The notes under the pieces were generated by a model, which worked only from the letters and a program-made list of their open reading frames with translations, did no database searches and was not told the DNA's origin. Of a DNA stretch of 64,000 nt, positions 44,737 through 55,378 are shown piece by piece. The stretch is from Arenibacter arenosicollis (lineage in GTDB: Bacteria > Bacteroidota > Bacteroidia > Flavobacteriales > Flavobacteriaceae). The stretch covers positions 202,910 through 266,909 of the forward strand of contig NZ_JACLHY010000004.1 of NCBI RefSeq assembly GCF_014397245.1. The letters are read 5' to 3'. Each line of letters begins with the position of its first letter. The first letter of the stretch is position 1. A program made the translations under genes and the position numbers.

Positions 44737-46248
44737 TTAATATCCTTCGTTTTGCGTTAAACCGGGATTTACGACCACCTCCCTATTCGGTATGGGAAAT
44801 AATAATTCATGTGATTCAAAAATATAATCTCCGGCCGAAAACCCTACCGACCCCCTTGGCGTTGTTGGGTTGGCTTTTTCCAATTCTCCGTGAGCGGTCA
44901 AAAGTGCTATAAGTTCTGCAGCACTCAAGGTTCTTCTCAAATCGAACCAACGATGATTTTCAAAGGCCAATTCAATCCTTCTTTCATGAAGTAGGATAGT
45001 CCGGAACTCATCTTGGGAAAGTCCCGAGACCGGATCAAGGTCTGCCCTATCCCTAACTTCGTTAAGATAACCATAAGCCTCATCATTTGGTCCAGACTGT
45101 TCATTGATCGCTTCTGCAAGCATCAATAAAACATCTGCATATCTGTAAATTGGCCAATTATTATCGGGGCGGCCTTGAATGGAATGTTCGTAACGGAACT
45201 TTTCTATAAAAGGAATTGCAACAAATTCGCCAGTATTCATATTGGTGTACCCTTCACTCACTGAAATGGCCTTACGTAGATCACCATCCTCATAATCCCC
45301 AATGATATCCAAAGTAGGGATATTCCATCCACCCCCACTTACACCGGGGAAACCTGTAACCTCACCATTTGTAAACTGAGGATAAAAATTATAGATGAAC
45401 CCGCTGTGTTCCCCAAGGTCATTTCCTCCTTGAAATTGCACTTCAAAAATAGATTCTTTATGATTTTTGTTATTAGGGTCAAAAACATCTTTATAATTGG
45501 GTAATAAGTCATATACGTCGGAACTTACTACTAGATCGAGAGCTGCCTTAGCCTTTGTATAATCTTTTCTTGTTAACCAAAATTTTCCAGAAAGTGTAAG
45601 AGCAGCGCCTTTGGTCAATCTACCTGCCTCGGATGGAGGAACAGTATTGGGTAACGAATTTACTGCTATATCGAGATCATCTTCGATTTGCGCATACACT
45701 TCTGAAGTTGGGGAACGCTCCAATTCAAAGGCCGCTGAAGGATCGGTTAATGGTTCGGTTATCAGAATCACATCTCCAAAGTATTGTGTTAAAAGAAAGT
45801 AGTAATATGCCCTAAAAAATCGTAATTCTCCTTCAAACTTGGCCGCTGCATTAGCGTCGATGTCAGCACCCTCCAATTTGGATAAGGTTAGGTTAATATT
45901 ACCAATGGTATTATAGGTGTCCCTATAAAGGTCATACATTCTGCCCGTACCGGAATTGTATTGCCAGTATTCAAAAGACTCAATATTGGGGGCATTCCCC
46001 CTATTCCCTTCATCAAAATGAACGGTGGTGTTGTCGGTAATCATTTCGCTATAAAGCCACTGGCTGGCCGTAATTTCCTGCAGCTGTCCATAAACACCAA
46101 CAATAGCTTGGGTCACCTGTTTTTCATTTTGATAAAAACTACTTTCACCTAGCTGATTGGGATTTGGTTTGTCCAAAAAATCATCACTACACGAAAACAT
46201 GAACAGCACCACCGATAAACTTATAAATATCTTGATTAAATTTTTCAT
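44737..46248 (-). CDS. SusD/RagB family glycan-binding lipoprotein (second set)
   Basis: A 503-residue SusD-type surface lipoprotein with Cys20 (LFMFSCSDD). Fold signatures are NPNQLGESSFYQNEKQVTQAIVGVYGQL near the start, FEGELRFFRAYYYFLLTQYFGDV in the middle and LHERRIELAFENHRWFDLRRTL near the end. It partners the STN-containing SusC protein encoded 18 bp upstream. The gene is followed by a hairpin and then by five planctomycete-type genes on the same strand. No rhamnose-type box is seen near it, so it is probably controlled through the adjacent sigma/FecR pair. Its ligand is not known. Confidence 0.95.
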   Translation of the reverse strand: MKNLIKIFISLSVVLFMFSCSDDFLDKPNPNQLGESSFYQNEKQVTQAIVGVYGQLQEITASQWLYSEMITDNTTVHFDEGNRGNAPNIESFEYWQYNSGTGRMYDLYRDTYNTIGNINLTLSKLEGADIDANAAAKFEGELRFFRAYYYFLLTQYFGDVILITEPLTDPSAAFELERSPTSEVYAQIEDDLDIAVNSLPNTVPPSEAGRLTKGAALTLSGKFWLTRKDYTKAKAALDLVVSSDVYDLLPNYKDVFDPNNKNHKESIFEVQFQGGNDLGEHSGFIYNFYPQFTNGEVTGFPGVSGGGWNIPTLDIIGDYEDGDLRKAISVSEGYTNMNTGEFVAIPFIEKFRYEHSIQGRPDNNWPIYRYADVLLMLAEAINEQSGPNDEAYGYLNEVRDRADLDPVSGLSQDEFRTILLHERRIELAFENHRWFDLRRTLSAAELIALLTAHGELEKANPTTPRGSVGFSAGDYIFESHELLFPIPNREVVVNPGLTQNEGY

Positions 46249-46266
46249 TCTTTAGTTTTTTAAATA

Positions 46267-49200
46267 TTAAAATTTGAATGTTGCTCCCAGAGAAACTGTA
46301 CGTGCTAGAGGATATGGTGTTTCATCAACTCCAGGCCTTAGCTCACCACGGTCATTCGGTTGAGGATTACCATATTCATAATCCGTAAAGAGGAAAAGGT
46401 TGTCTCCATTGACATAAACTCTGAAAGCATCAAGAAATGAGGTTTCATTTAAAGGGATAGTATAACCTAAGGATAAACTTCTCAACCATACATGGCTTGC
46501 ATCAGAAATATACCAACTGTTCCCCTCGCGTTCCCATTTCCAAAAATTGGAAGTAGGTCCCGCATCACCGGACATGGTCGTATACCTAAATCTATCCTTT
46601 GCCCTGGTCTCAACATTGAAGACCCCGTCCATGTTCATAGTGGTATGTTCTATTTGCGTGAAAACTTGATAGTTTTGCGCTCCAGTGAAAACTACATTAA
46701 AATCAAACGCCTTATAATCCAGACCCATATTGAACGCATAAACAAATTCTGGATGTGGATTGCCTATTTCAACAAAATCTTGAAAATCATAGGTAATTTC
46801 GCCATCTCCATTAGCGTCCCAGTACTTGAACGAACCTGGTACGGCCCCATCCTGAACAGGTGATGCGTCAATTTCAGCTTGTGATTGGAACACTCCAAGG
46901 TATCTAAATCCGTGCAACATAGCAATGGGCCTACCTACTTGGGAGACATGATGTGCACCATAAATTCCACCAGTTCTTATTTCGTCGTTATCCCCATCTA
47001 TTTCGAGTACTTTGTTTTTATTGAACGAAATATTGAAATTACTACGGAACTTTAAGTCTTCGGTAATATTAGTTTTATAATTCAATCCTAATTCAACACC
47101 GGTATTTTCTACTTTGCCAATGTTTGTAAAGGTGGTCTCGAAACCAGTTATTACTGGCACATTTACGGGCAAAAGCATGTCCGTCGTGGTTTTTTTATAA
47201 TACTCAGCTACAAAGCTAAGGCGATTATCGAACATCGTTAAATCGATACCATAATCAAATTGTTCTGATTTCTCCCAACCTAGATTCGGATTGGATAGTG
47301 AGTTTAAGATCTTACCTGGTTGGAAGGTTCCTCCAAAAATATAATTGGTTGTTCCAAGTGTAGATAAACTCGGATAATTACCAATATCATTATTTCCCGT
47401 GGCACCAAAACTTGCTCGCAACTTTAAATCATTAAGCCATGAAACGTCTTGCAAAAGAGCCTCCTCAGAGATTCTCCAGCCTGCTGAAACGGCAGGAAAA
47501 TCACCCCATCTATTATCAGAACCAAATCTTGAACTGCCCTCCCGGCGATATGTGGCCGACACTAAATATTTGTTGTTATAATCATAGTTGATCTGCGCAA
47601 AGTAGGCTAAAAGACTCCAACTGGATTCTTGGGAATTTACTCCCAGGGATTCAGCTTGCTGTAAAAATCGAACATCATCGTCAGGAAATTTGGATCCATT
47701 TCCACTAATATTGCGAAAAGTGGACTCCTGTGAAGTATACCCCAACAAGGCGTTAAAACTGTGAACGTCGTTTAATACCTTTGAATAGGAAAGCAGTTGA
47801 TCTGCAGACCAATTGAAGGTTTCGTCATATCGCTCGTTTAGAACTGCATTATTTGGCGCAGGCCTATTCCATGAAAAGCCTGACAAGGTAGATGGCGTAA
47901 ACTGATTATATCTAGAATTGACCAAAATAGCATTTAGTGTTGATTTGAACGTAAAGTCTTCCAAAAACTTGAACTCCGCGTAACCGTTGGCAAGTAACCT
48001 GTTTGTGTTCAAGGTTGTTTTTTGTTCATGTAATATTTGCACAGGGTTGGCACTATTAAAAATTAAATCCCCCGGTGTATCCTTATCACCCAAATAGGCA
48101 TTAAAACTTCCATCTTCATTATAAACCGGTTCCCTGGGGTCTACCCATAAAGAAAGTCCAACAGGGGTATGTCTGTTTCCTGCACCAATAATTCGTTCAT
48201 TGGTCTTAGATCCAGATAAATTCAGCCCTACGGTAATTTTATCTGTAATCTTATTGTCTATTTTAGCCCTAACATTGAAGCGTTCAAAATTTGTTTTGAT
48301 AACAACCCCGTCCTGATTCATGTAGCCCAAGGTAATTAACGATTGAGTCTTGTCATTACCAGAGGCGATGGACAGGTCGTATTTTGTAAATAAAGGAGAA
48401 TTAGCTAATATCTCATCCATCCAATCTGTGGAAATGGTGTTGTTCTCAGGGTTACGAATGCCTTCCGGAATTTCACTTTCGGCAGGTTCCGATCCATTGC
48501 TGGCAATATATCTATCGATCCAACTTGATTTTTGAAATTCACCAAATTCCACCGCATTCATCATATCAACCCTGCGTTCCTCTGGAACATTCTGAAAACC
48601 TGTAGTCACATCCAATGTAACACTGGTCTTACCAGCCTTTCCTTTTTTTGTAGTAACGAGAATTACCCCATTGGAGCCTCTCGCCCCGTATATCGCAGTC
48701 GAAGCCGCATCTTTTAATATGGAAATTGATTCTATTTCATTTGGATTTAAACCATCGGAAGATTCAAGAGGAAACCCATCAATTACCCATAGGGGATCAT
48801 TCCCTGCTCCCAATGACCCAAGGCCTCTAATGGAAATGTCCAGATTCTGACCAGGGCGTCCTGAGCTAGACGCTACGTTAACTCCAGCTGCCTGCCCCAA
48901 TAACAATCTTGAAATACCTGCCGCGGGAACGTCCGCCACTTCTTCAAGGTCAACTACAGAAATTGCGGATATGATATCTTTCTTTCTTTTGGTACCATAG
49001 CCCACTACCACCACTTCATCAAGAGCATCTGTATTTTCGGAAAGCGTGATATTGATATTCTGTTGACCCGAAACAGGAATTTCTTTGGTTATATATCCTA
49101 TATATGAAACTATTAAAATGGCGTCACTGTTTGCCTCTAGAACATAATTACCATCGAAATCGGACTGTGTTCCATTTAATGTGCCTTTCTCAACAATACT

Positions 49201-49683
49201 GGCCCCTGGCAAAGGAGTCCCGCTATCGTCATTTATTGTACCACTTACGTTGAACTGATCCGATACAGTTGTAGGTATGGATGATTTTGTAAGTGATTGC
49301 GCGAGGGAATCAGTTTTATGTTCAACTTTTTTTAGTACGATATGCGTGTCATAGACCTCGAAATCGATACCCTTGTTATGAAACAGGATCTCCAAGATTG
49401 CATTGATCGGTTTTTTTTTGAATTTTAAAGTAACCTTTCGATTCAAATCCAAATCGATGTTTTTATAAAAAAATCTAAATTCCGTTTTATTTTCGATTTC
49501 GGCGAAAGCTTCCTTAAGAGGAACTTCAGTTAAATTGAGGCTGATTATGGTCTTTTGGCTATATCCAGAATTGGCCTTAAGTTGTAAGAATGTAACAATT
49601 AGGAGTAAGAAGGTTATCCTCATTTTTAAATCGAGTTTCGGAATTGTTCCATAGGACAATTCCTTAGCATTGGTTTTTTTCAT
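46267..49683 (-). CDS. SusC/RagA TonB-dependent transporter with STN signalling domain
   Basis: A 1138-residue outer-membrane transporter. After a signal peptide with a long n-region (cleavage near residue 43), an STN domain at about 45-118 (LNLTEVPLKEAFAEIENKT, ILEILFHNKGIDFEVYD) indicates signal transfer to a FecR protein. A carboxypeptidase-like domain follows at 145-225, then the TonB-box region DEVVVVGYGTKRKKD near 235. The plug (ILKDAASTAIYGARGSNG) and the barrel ending in ARTVSLGATFKF complete the protein. The FecR gene is 171 bp upstream on the same strand. The contrast with the STN-free SusC at 16994 shows two different ways of controlling two transport systems in one locus. Confidence 0.95.
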   Translation of the reverse strand: MKKTNAKELSYGTIPKLDLKMRITFLLLIVTFLQLKANSGYSQKTIISLNLTEVPLKEAFAEIENKTEFRFFYKNIDLDLNRKVTLKFKKKPINAILEILFHNKGIDFEVYDTHIVLKKVEHKTDSLAQSLTKSSIPTTVSDQFNVSGTINDDSGTPLPGASIVEKGTLNGTQSDFDGNYVLEANSDAILIVSYIGYITKEIPVSGQQNINITLSENTDALDEVVVVGYGTKRKKDIISAISVVDLEEVADVPAAGISRLLLGQAAGVNVASSSGRPGQNLDISIRGLGSLGAGNDPLWVIDGFPLESSDGLNPNEIESISILKDAASTAIYGARGSNGVILVTTKKGKAGKTSVTLDVTTGFQNVPEERRVDMMNAVEFGEFQKSSWIDRYIASNGSEPAESEIPEGIRNPENNTISTDWMDEILANSPLFTKYDLSIASGNDKTQSLITLGYMNQDGVVIKTNFERFNVRAKIDNKITDKITVGLNLSGSKTNERIIGAGNRHTPVGLSLWVDPREPVYNEDGSFNAYLGDKDTPGDLIFNSANPVQILHEQKTTLNTNRLLANGYAEFKFLEDFTFKSTLNAILVNSRYNQFTPSTLSGFSWNRPAPNNAVLNERYDETFNWSADQLLSYSKVLNDVHSFNALLGYTSQESTFRNISGNGSKFPDDDVRFLQQAESLGVNSQESSWSLLAYFAQINYDYNNKYLVSATYRREGSSRFGSDNRWGDFPAVSAGWRISEEALLQDVSWLNDLKLRASFGATGNNDIGNYPSLSTLGTTNYIFGGTFQPGKILNSLSNPNLGWEKSEQFDYGIDLTMFDNRLSFVAEYYKKTTTDMLLPVNVPVITGFETTFTNIGKVENTGVELGLNYKTNITEDLKFRSNFNISFNKNKVLEIDGDNDEIRTGGIYGAHHVSQVGRPIAMLHGFRYLGVFQSQAEIDASPVQDGAVPGSFKYWDANGDGEITYDFQDFVEIGNPHPEFVYAFNMGLDYKAFDFNVVFTGAQNYQVFTQIEHTTMNMDGVFNVETRAKDRFRYTTMSGDAGPTSNFWKWEREGNSWYISDASHVWLRSLSLGYTIPLNETSFLDAFRVYVNGDNLFLFTDYEYGNPQPNDRGELRPGVDETPYPLARTVSLGATFKF

Positions 49684-49854
49684 AATTTTGAATGATTTTT
49701 TAGTTGGTTATAAGGACTGATGTAAAATCAAATTTATTGATCGGGAAATGTTGACGCATTTCCCGATTTTTTATCAATTTTGTGTGGTGTTTTAATTCAT
49801 TGGCAAAAGATTTTTATTTAGTGTTCATTATTGTCTTGGCTTTTTTCGGAATGA

Positions 49855-51015
49855 TTACAAACTAGGTTTTATAATAATTGAATCATCGACCATTTCATAT
49901 TCGAATTTTGTGTTCTTTTTAAAAACTTCCAAAACCTGTGATATCGTTTTAAGCTTAAATGTTCCCGTGTATCGTACACTATTCAGTTCCTGGAAATTAT
50001 TAAGAATTTTTATATTATAATGCCTTTCAAGTTCCTTCACAATATCTGCAAATCGATCATTAGCAAAGTACAGTACTCCTTGTGTCCACGCTATATATTT
50101 TTCCACATCAACTTTCTCCACTGATAACTCTCCGTATTGAATGGCTGCCTGCTGGTTGGGAGATATAATTGTACCGTCCTCTAGATTATTATTCTCATTT
50201 GGTCTTAACACCTTTACACTCCCCTCTAATAACACGGTTGAAGTGGTGTCTTCATTTTCATAACTTGAAACATTGAACTTTGTTCCAAGAACACGAACAT
50301 TCATTTTTTTCGTATGCACTATAAATGGATGATCAGGATTTTTTTGAACAGAAAAAAAAGCTTCACCTTCCAAATAAACATCCCTGCTATTGGGGTCTGT
50401 AAAAGCTACTGGGTATTTGAGTTTGGTCCCTGCATTTAGTTGTACTACGGTGCCATCTGATAATTCGATCTCAAAACGTTTTCCAAAAGGTACCGTCAAC
50501 CTATTATAAATTAGCTCTTTATTTTCTGTGTTAACGGCTTCATATTTAAGCTTATCATTTTCTTGTTTTACCACTACCGCTTTCCCCTTCTTGTTCGAAA
50601 TTAATCTCTTACTATTTTCATCAAGAATTTCTACACTACCATCACCGAATTCCAAGGTAATTTGAGGTTGCTTGGCAATAGGGATATTGGTGTCAGTTTC
50701 CGTTTTACTATCTAAATCAACATAAGTGTAAATAAAGAAGGTGGTTGCAATCAATAGTGTTATTACGGCGGCATATTTTAATACTGGGATAAAAATCTTG
50801 TGTATTAAACTTTCTTTCTCTGATGTTTCTTCCAATATACGGCGGTAAGCCTTCTCAGAATCAATATGCCTGAGAGCAAGGTCCAACTCTTGATTGGATT
50901 TTACAACTTCTTTAAAGTAGGCCCTGTTTTCTGGTTTTTTTAACCATAATTTCAGGGAAAGCAACTCTTCTTCCGAAATCGTATTGGCAAGATATTTAAG
51001 CACTAGAGTTTTCAA
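49855..51015 (-). CDS. FecR family anti-sigma factor
   Basis: A 386-residue inner-membrane protein. The cytoplasmic N-terminus (MKTLVLKYLANTISEEELL) is followed by one membrane helix at about 78-98 (AAVITLLIATTFFIYTYV). The periplasmic FecR domain spans about 185-280 (GKRFEIELSDGTVVQLNAGTK, TSTVLLEGSVKVL). The C-terminal DUF4974 domain (about 310-385, LYFANDRFADIVKELERHYN) is thought to meet the STN domain of the SusC protein. The SusC gene follows on the same strand. The likely cognate sigma gene is divergent at 51502 rather than directly upstream, which is unusual for this family. Confidence 0.93.
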   Translation of the reverse strand: MKTLVLKYLANTISEEELLSLKLWLKKPENRAYFKEVVKSNQELDLALRHIDSEKAYRRILEETSEKESLIHKIFIPVLKYAAVITLLIATTFFIYTYVDLDSKTETDTNIPIAKQPQITLEFGDGSVEILDENSKRLISNKKGKAVVVKQENDKLKYEAVNTENKELIYNRLTVPFGKRFEIELSDGTVVQLNAGTKLKYPVAFTDPNSRDVYLEGEAFFSVQKNPDHPFIVHTKKMNVRVLGTKFNVSSYENEDTTSTVLLEGSVKVLRPNENNNLEDGTIISPNQQAAIQYGELSVEKVDVEKYIAWTQGVLYFANDRFADIVKELERHYNIKILNNFQELNSVRYTGTFKLKTISQVLEVFKKNTKFEYEMVDDSIIIKPSL

Positions 51016-51501
51016 TAGACCGTAGGTTTAATTATGATATTCTTAGGTATGATGCACAAAAACCATTATACCCTTAAAATATTCTTATTTTTTTTTGATA
51101 TTGTTATAAGTATGGCTGTTTTTTTTGATTTGGCTAATCAGAAAAAACGAATATTTTTACTAACTCGGCAACAACCCAATTTCATATAGGCTTTTATTAA
51201 GGCTTATGTTTCTTAGCCATAAAATTTATGGATCGGAAATTTTCTCAAGATTAGTATTTGTTATGGATATGCGTATTCCTGGTTTAGAGCAGGCCATAAA
51301 ATAAAGTTTTCAAACTTTATAAAAATATTAGTAATGTGCCTGCAGCGTATTTTTGCAGGACTTGTGAAGCACAATCAATTTAGCTTTTTGATAAATCACC
51401 TATAATTTTTTTACATAATAATTATAATATCCTCCGTATTAGTGTTATTTTTCATGTTTGTTGGCAATAATTATTAATATTAAAAGTAATTATGGATAAA
51501 A
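51016..51501. other. 486-bp divergent intergenic region, FecR/sigma
   Basis: Promoters for both the FecR gene and the sigma gene must lie here. It contains a perfect inverted repeat, ATAAAGTTT TC AAACTTTAT, at 51301-51320, and a weaker CCTGCA/TGCAGG pair at 51339-51359. No rhamnose-type box or copy of the 6181 element was found. Confidence 0.5.
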
Positions 51502-52077
51502 ATGAGTGAGGAAGAAATATGGGAATGCATACAACAAAACGATAATCATGCCCTTAAAAAACTTTTCGATTTACATTACAGACGATTATGTATTTATGCC
51601 CTGCAGTTTTCCTGCCGCCTGCCAGATGCGGAAGATATGGTTCAGACCGTATTTATTAAGCTATGGACTAAACGTAATGAACTAAGTATTAATACTTCCC
51701 TAAAGGCTTATTTATATCGATCTGTGTACAATGAATGTATGCAAAGCGTTAGAAAAATTAAAAATCAAGAAAAATCTGTAGATGATATTAAATATGAAAT
51801 GCTTCAGTCTCAAATTGAGGAAGATATGTCATTCGAACAAGATAAAATTGATAAAATCCAGAGCTTGATAGCGGAACTTCCCGCGCGTTGTAGAGAGATA
51901 TTATTGCTAAGCAAAAAGGAAGGATTAAAAAATAAAGAGATTGCCGAAAAATTGGGCATCTCAATTAAAACGGTGGAGTCTCAAATGGGAATTGCGTTCA
52001 AAAAAATACGGCAAGGGTTTGTGAATGAAGAGTTAATACTTTTTATTTATTTCCACACAAGGTGTATTGACATTTGA
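51502..52077 (+). CDS. ECF RNA polymerase sigma factor
   Basis: A 191-residue ECF sigma factor. Region 2 covers about 10-75 (ALKKLFDLHYRRLCIYALQF, PDAEDMVQTVFIKLWTKRNEL). Region 4 covers about 115-175, with the helix-turn-helix KEGLKNKEIAEKLGISIKTVESQM. It is the presumed partner of the FecR protein encoded divergently at 49855-51015 and thus of the SusC protein with the STN domain. Its position on the opposite strand separates it from the FecR gene by 486 bp. The alternative start at 51491 is followed by a stop after five codons and is not used. Confidence 0.92.
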   Translation: MSEEEIWECIQQNDNHALKKLFDLHYRRLCIYALQFSCRLPDAEDMVQTVFIKLWTKRNELSINTSLKAYLYRSVYNECMQSVRKIKNQEKSVDDIKYEMLQSQIEEDMSFEQDKIDKIQSLIAELPARCREILLLSKKEGLKNKEIAEKLGISIKTVESQMGIAFKKIRQGFVNEELILFIYFHTRCIDI

Positions 52078-52468
52078 CCAATACATATTTAGGAAGGAGC
52101 TAACATTATGAACTAAATTATTCTATTGTCGAATCCCGAGTATTAAAAGACCTTTCTTAATGTAACTGAATTACACTCTTTAAGCACTGCCCAGTTAATA
52201 TATGTGGTATCCGCAATTTCCCAAACCAGTTTCCCGATAATTATTAAACATGTACCTCAACAAAGTATAACAAGTTTTTGCAGACCCAACCGGCCATAAT
52301 TATTATAATATTATTTATAAGAAAATCTAGAGATGGGATTAACATAGATTACTAAGTCATATAAAATAAAGTGTCTATTTCCCTGTTCCTTTATAAAAGG
52401 TGATAATTGCTTTTACATACATTATCAACATTTCCTGCTTTATTTTGGTATAAATCTCCATCAAATCG
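52078..52468. other. Gene-free 391 bp, convergent intergenic
   Basis: AT-rich sequence between the convergent sigma and GH78 genes. I see no conserved frame, strong hairpin with T-run, or rhamnose-type box. Confidence 0.5.
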
Positions 52469-55237
52469 CTATTTCACCCCCTTAACCCTAAAGGAATATG
52501 TCCCGGAGCCTATTTCAAGAATGGTTTCTTCTCCATTGGATTCCAAAATAGTAATGGATGGAACCTTAGATATTGCTTTGTTTCCTTCCTTAATACTGGA
52601 AATTTCCACCGTAGGAATATAAACTTTAGCCTTAGTGTTCACAGGAATTTCGATTTTCATCTGTACTTCCCTCCCTTTCCAATTCCAGGCCGATGATATG
52701 TTGCCATTAATACTTTTATAGCTCCCATTTATATAATCCATCTCCTTACTAATGGCAGGTTTTATAATGATATTGCGATAGCCCGCATCCTCGGTATCTA
52801 TACCTACGGCATGTTGAAACATCCATTCTGCCACCGAGCCAAAAGCATAGTGGCTAAAGGAATTCATCTTGGCATTAAGGTCCGAGTTCTCTGCATCATC
52901 TTTGGTATAACTGTTCCATCGTTCCCATATGGAAGTACTTCCGTTTTCTACGGAATATCCCCAACTGGGATATTCGGTCTGCTGGAAAATTTTATAAGAG
53001 ATATCGTCATAGCCATATTTGGACAAAGCCAACATTACATGTTTTGTCCCCAAAAATCCAGTTGAAAATTTAAAGCCGTTTTTCTCTATTTTTTCCGCAA
53101 GCCTAGCAGCTCCTTTTTCTGCCAGATCGTTGGGGTACAAATCGAAATATAAGGCAAGGGCATAACTGGTCTGGGTATCCTCTATAGTGCGACCGTTATC
53201 TAAAATATACTTTTGGACAAAGGCGTTTTTAATATTTTCAAATAGGTTGGCGTACTTTGTAGCATCTTCAGTTTTCCCCAAAGCTTCTGCCATTTTAGCC
53301 ATTAGTTTTGCATCATAACCATAAAAGGAAGCTCCTACATAATCGTGACTTGTCTCTTCGTTGACAGCAAGCCAATCCCCCCAATTGTTTCCTCCTCCAG
53401 GTCTTAGATAATCCGTGCTGGCATCTTCCTGAAACTGCATGAATTTCTCCATCCCTTTGTACATGTATTCCACAATACGGGTATCATTGTAGACCTTGTA
53501 CAGATTATAAGGTATTATAACCCCTGCATCCATCCAAGCTGGGGCATATTGATTTGGCCTTGAGTACGGAAAAGGGGCAAAATTGGGATAGGCCCCATAC
53601 CATCGTTGGGCGTCATCCAAATCGACTAAAAACTTGGTCATAAAGGCCGCTACATCTGAATTATAGGTGGCAGAACGCATGTAGATCTCGGCATCTCCAG
53701 TCCATCCCAAACGCTCATCCCGTTGTGGACAATCTGTTGGTATTTCAAAAAAATTGGCACTTTGGGTGGTTTTGATATTCTTGAAAAGTGTATTGTTCAT
53801 TGCATTGGAAGAACCGAAGGTACTGGCATCGGTTTCTATGGAACTTAATACGTGTCCTGTAATGGTCTCCAGTGTAGGTTTTCCTGGAAAACCTGTAACT
53901 TCAACATATTGAAACCCATGATAAGTGAATTTTGGCTTCCATGTTTCCACACCATCCCCTTTTAAAATATAGGTGTCCGTTGCCCTAGCTTTTCGTAGGT
54001 TTTCGGTCTGTATCTGGCCATCGTTCTTTAAGATTTCCCCGAACCGGAGTTGGACTTTCGTGCCTTTAGGTCCCTGTACTTTAAGTTCGGCAATACCGGC
54101 AATGTTCTTTCCAAGATTAAAGACATAGGTTCCCGGACTAGGCTCTGTCATTGCTATGGGCTTCAGTATCTCGGTATTCTTGACCTGGGTTCCCGGATAG
54201 GCTTCCAATTTTCCATTGGGATAAGTATAGACTTTAGGTTTTTTCCATTGACTATCGTCATAGTTGGGAGTATCCCAACCTGCATTTTCCAAGCGGGCAT
54301 CATAGGTCTCTCCCATGATAATATCCGCCTCACGGATGGCGCCTTCGTTGGATTTCCATGTTTGATCCGAAGCAATGGTCTCAATGGATCCATCTTCGTA
54401 TTCAATTTGTATTTGCCCCATAAAAGATGGATTTACCCCATAGAACTCCCTCACCCTATCCAAACGTACCAGCAATGCATACCCTATATAACCTGCATAC
54501 CAACCATCGGCAATGACTGCCCCTATGACGTTTTCGCCTTCCCTCAAGTTATTGGTAATATCGAAAGTCTGGTAGTATAAGCGTTTGTTATAGTCCGTCC
54601 ATCCCGGCAAAAAATTAGCCTCCCCGACCTTGTTGCCGTTCAAGCGCAGTTCATAAAGACCCAAGGCCGTTGTATAGGCCGTTGCTTTCTTTATTTTCTT
54701 GTTTAAGCTAAAGGATTTGCGCAGGTAGCGGGCAGGTGGAAGGTATAGACTATCATACTTATCGGCTTTATTATAACCTACATCATGACCTATAAAGAGT
54801 CCTTGCCAATTGGCAAATTTTAAAAGTCCCATGGACCAATAGGCGGGGTTGCTCCATGTGGATACCATATCCGATTCGTCCCACACACGCACCTTCCAAT
54901 AATATTTGGTGGCGGACACCAATGGAATCCCTTGGTATACGATCTGATTGGTCTGGTTGGAAACAACCTTACCGCTATCCCAAATATCCGCTTGGTCTTG
55001 CGAAAGTTTTTCCTTTGAGGAAGCCACCGTAATTTGATATGCTGATTGTACCCTATTTCGACCTTCTCCTTTTAAAATCCAACTGAATCGAGGTTGTCTA
55101 ACATCGAGGCCTTCAGGGTTTTCGTGGTATTCTACCCTAGGTTCAAGTACGGTAAGGGATTTTGAATCCTCATTTTGGCAATAGGAACTGCCAACTATCA
55201 AGAGGGTAATACAAAGGAGCGCAAGTCTGTTCTTCAT
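52469..55237 (-). CDS. Alpha-L-rhamnosidase, GH78, secreted
   Basis: A 922-residue GH78 enzyme that removes terminal alpha-L-rhamnose by inversion. After the signal peptide (about 1-20) come a fibronectin-like domain (PRFSWILKGEGRNRVQSAYQIT), a beta-sandwich with YTTALGLYELRLNGNKVG, and the domain with YVFNLGKNIAGIAELKV. The catalytic alpha-barrel has the canonical TDCPQRDERLGWTGD at 501-515, making Glu508 the likely general acid, and GSTSIWERW near 780 the likely base region. A C-terminal jelly roll closes the chain. The promoter is of the rhamnose type, 49 bp upstream, and is mirrored by a second box driving the divergent gene at 55469. Confidence 0.95.
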   Translation of the reverse strand: MKNRLALLCITLLIVGSSYCQNEDSKSLTVLEPRVEYHENPEGLDVRQPRFSWILKGEGRNRVQSAYQITVASSKEKLSQDQADIWDSGKVVSNQTNQIVYQGIPLVSATKYYWKVRVWDESDMVSTWSNPAYWSMGLLKFANWQGLFIGHDVGYNKADKYDSLYLPPARYLRKSFSLNKKIKKATAYTTALGLYELRLNGNKVGEANFLPGWTDYNKRLYYQTFDITNNLREGENVIGAVIADGWYAGYIGYALLVRLDRVREFYGVNPSFMGQIQIEYEDGSIETIASDQTWKSNEGAIREADIIMGETYDARLENAGWDTPNYDDSQWKKPKVYTYPNGKLEAYPGTQVKNTEILKPIAMTEPSPGTYVFNLGKNIAGIAELKVQGPKGTKVQLRFGEILKNDGQIQTENLRKARATDTYILKGDGVETWKPKFTYHGFQYVEVTGFPGKPTLETITGHVLSSIETDASTFGSSNAMNNTLFKNIKTTQSANFFEIPTDCPQRDERLGWTGDAEIYMRSATYNSDVAAFMTKFLVDLDDAQRWYGAYPNFAPFPYSRPNQYAPAWMDAGVIIPYNLYKVYNDTRIVEYMYKGMEKFMQFQEDASTDYLRPGGGNNWGDWLAVNEETSHDYVGASFYGYDAKLMAKMAEALGKTEDATKYANLFENIKNAFVQKYILDNGRTIEDTQTSYALALYFDLYPNDLAEKGAARLAEKIEKNGFKFSTGFLGTKHVMLALSKYGYDDISYKIFQQTEYPSWGYSVENGSTSIWERWNSYTKDDAENSDLNAKMNSFSHYAFGSVAEWMFQHAVGIDTEDAGYRNIIIKPAISKEMDYINGSYKSINGNISSAWNWKGREVQMKIEIPVNTKAKVYIPTVEISSIKEGNKAISKVPSITILESNGEETILEIGSGTYSFRVKGVK

Positions 55238-55286
55238 CGATTATTTGCCTTAAAAATTATATAAATCAAAATTTGGTCTTATACCA

Positions 55287-55331
55287 CAATATTAACACCC
55301 ATTCGAATAAAACCCATCCTGTACTGTGCTG
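55287..55331 (-). promoter_or_regulatory. Rhamnose-type composite promoter of the GH78 gene
   Basis: On the minus strand CAGCA CAGTA CAGGA TGG (55331-55314) is followed by 19 bp and TAATATTG (55294-55287), one mismatch from TAnnTTTG. It faces away from the box at 55379, so the 231-bp divergent region holds two separate copies, each with its own -7 element. Confidence 0.82.
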
Positions 55332-55378
55332 TTTTAAGTTTCCCCAATAGCCTTGGAGCGGTAATCTATGAAGAATTG

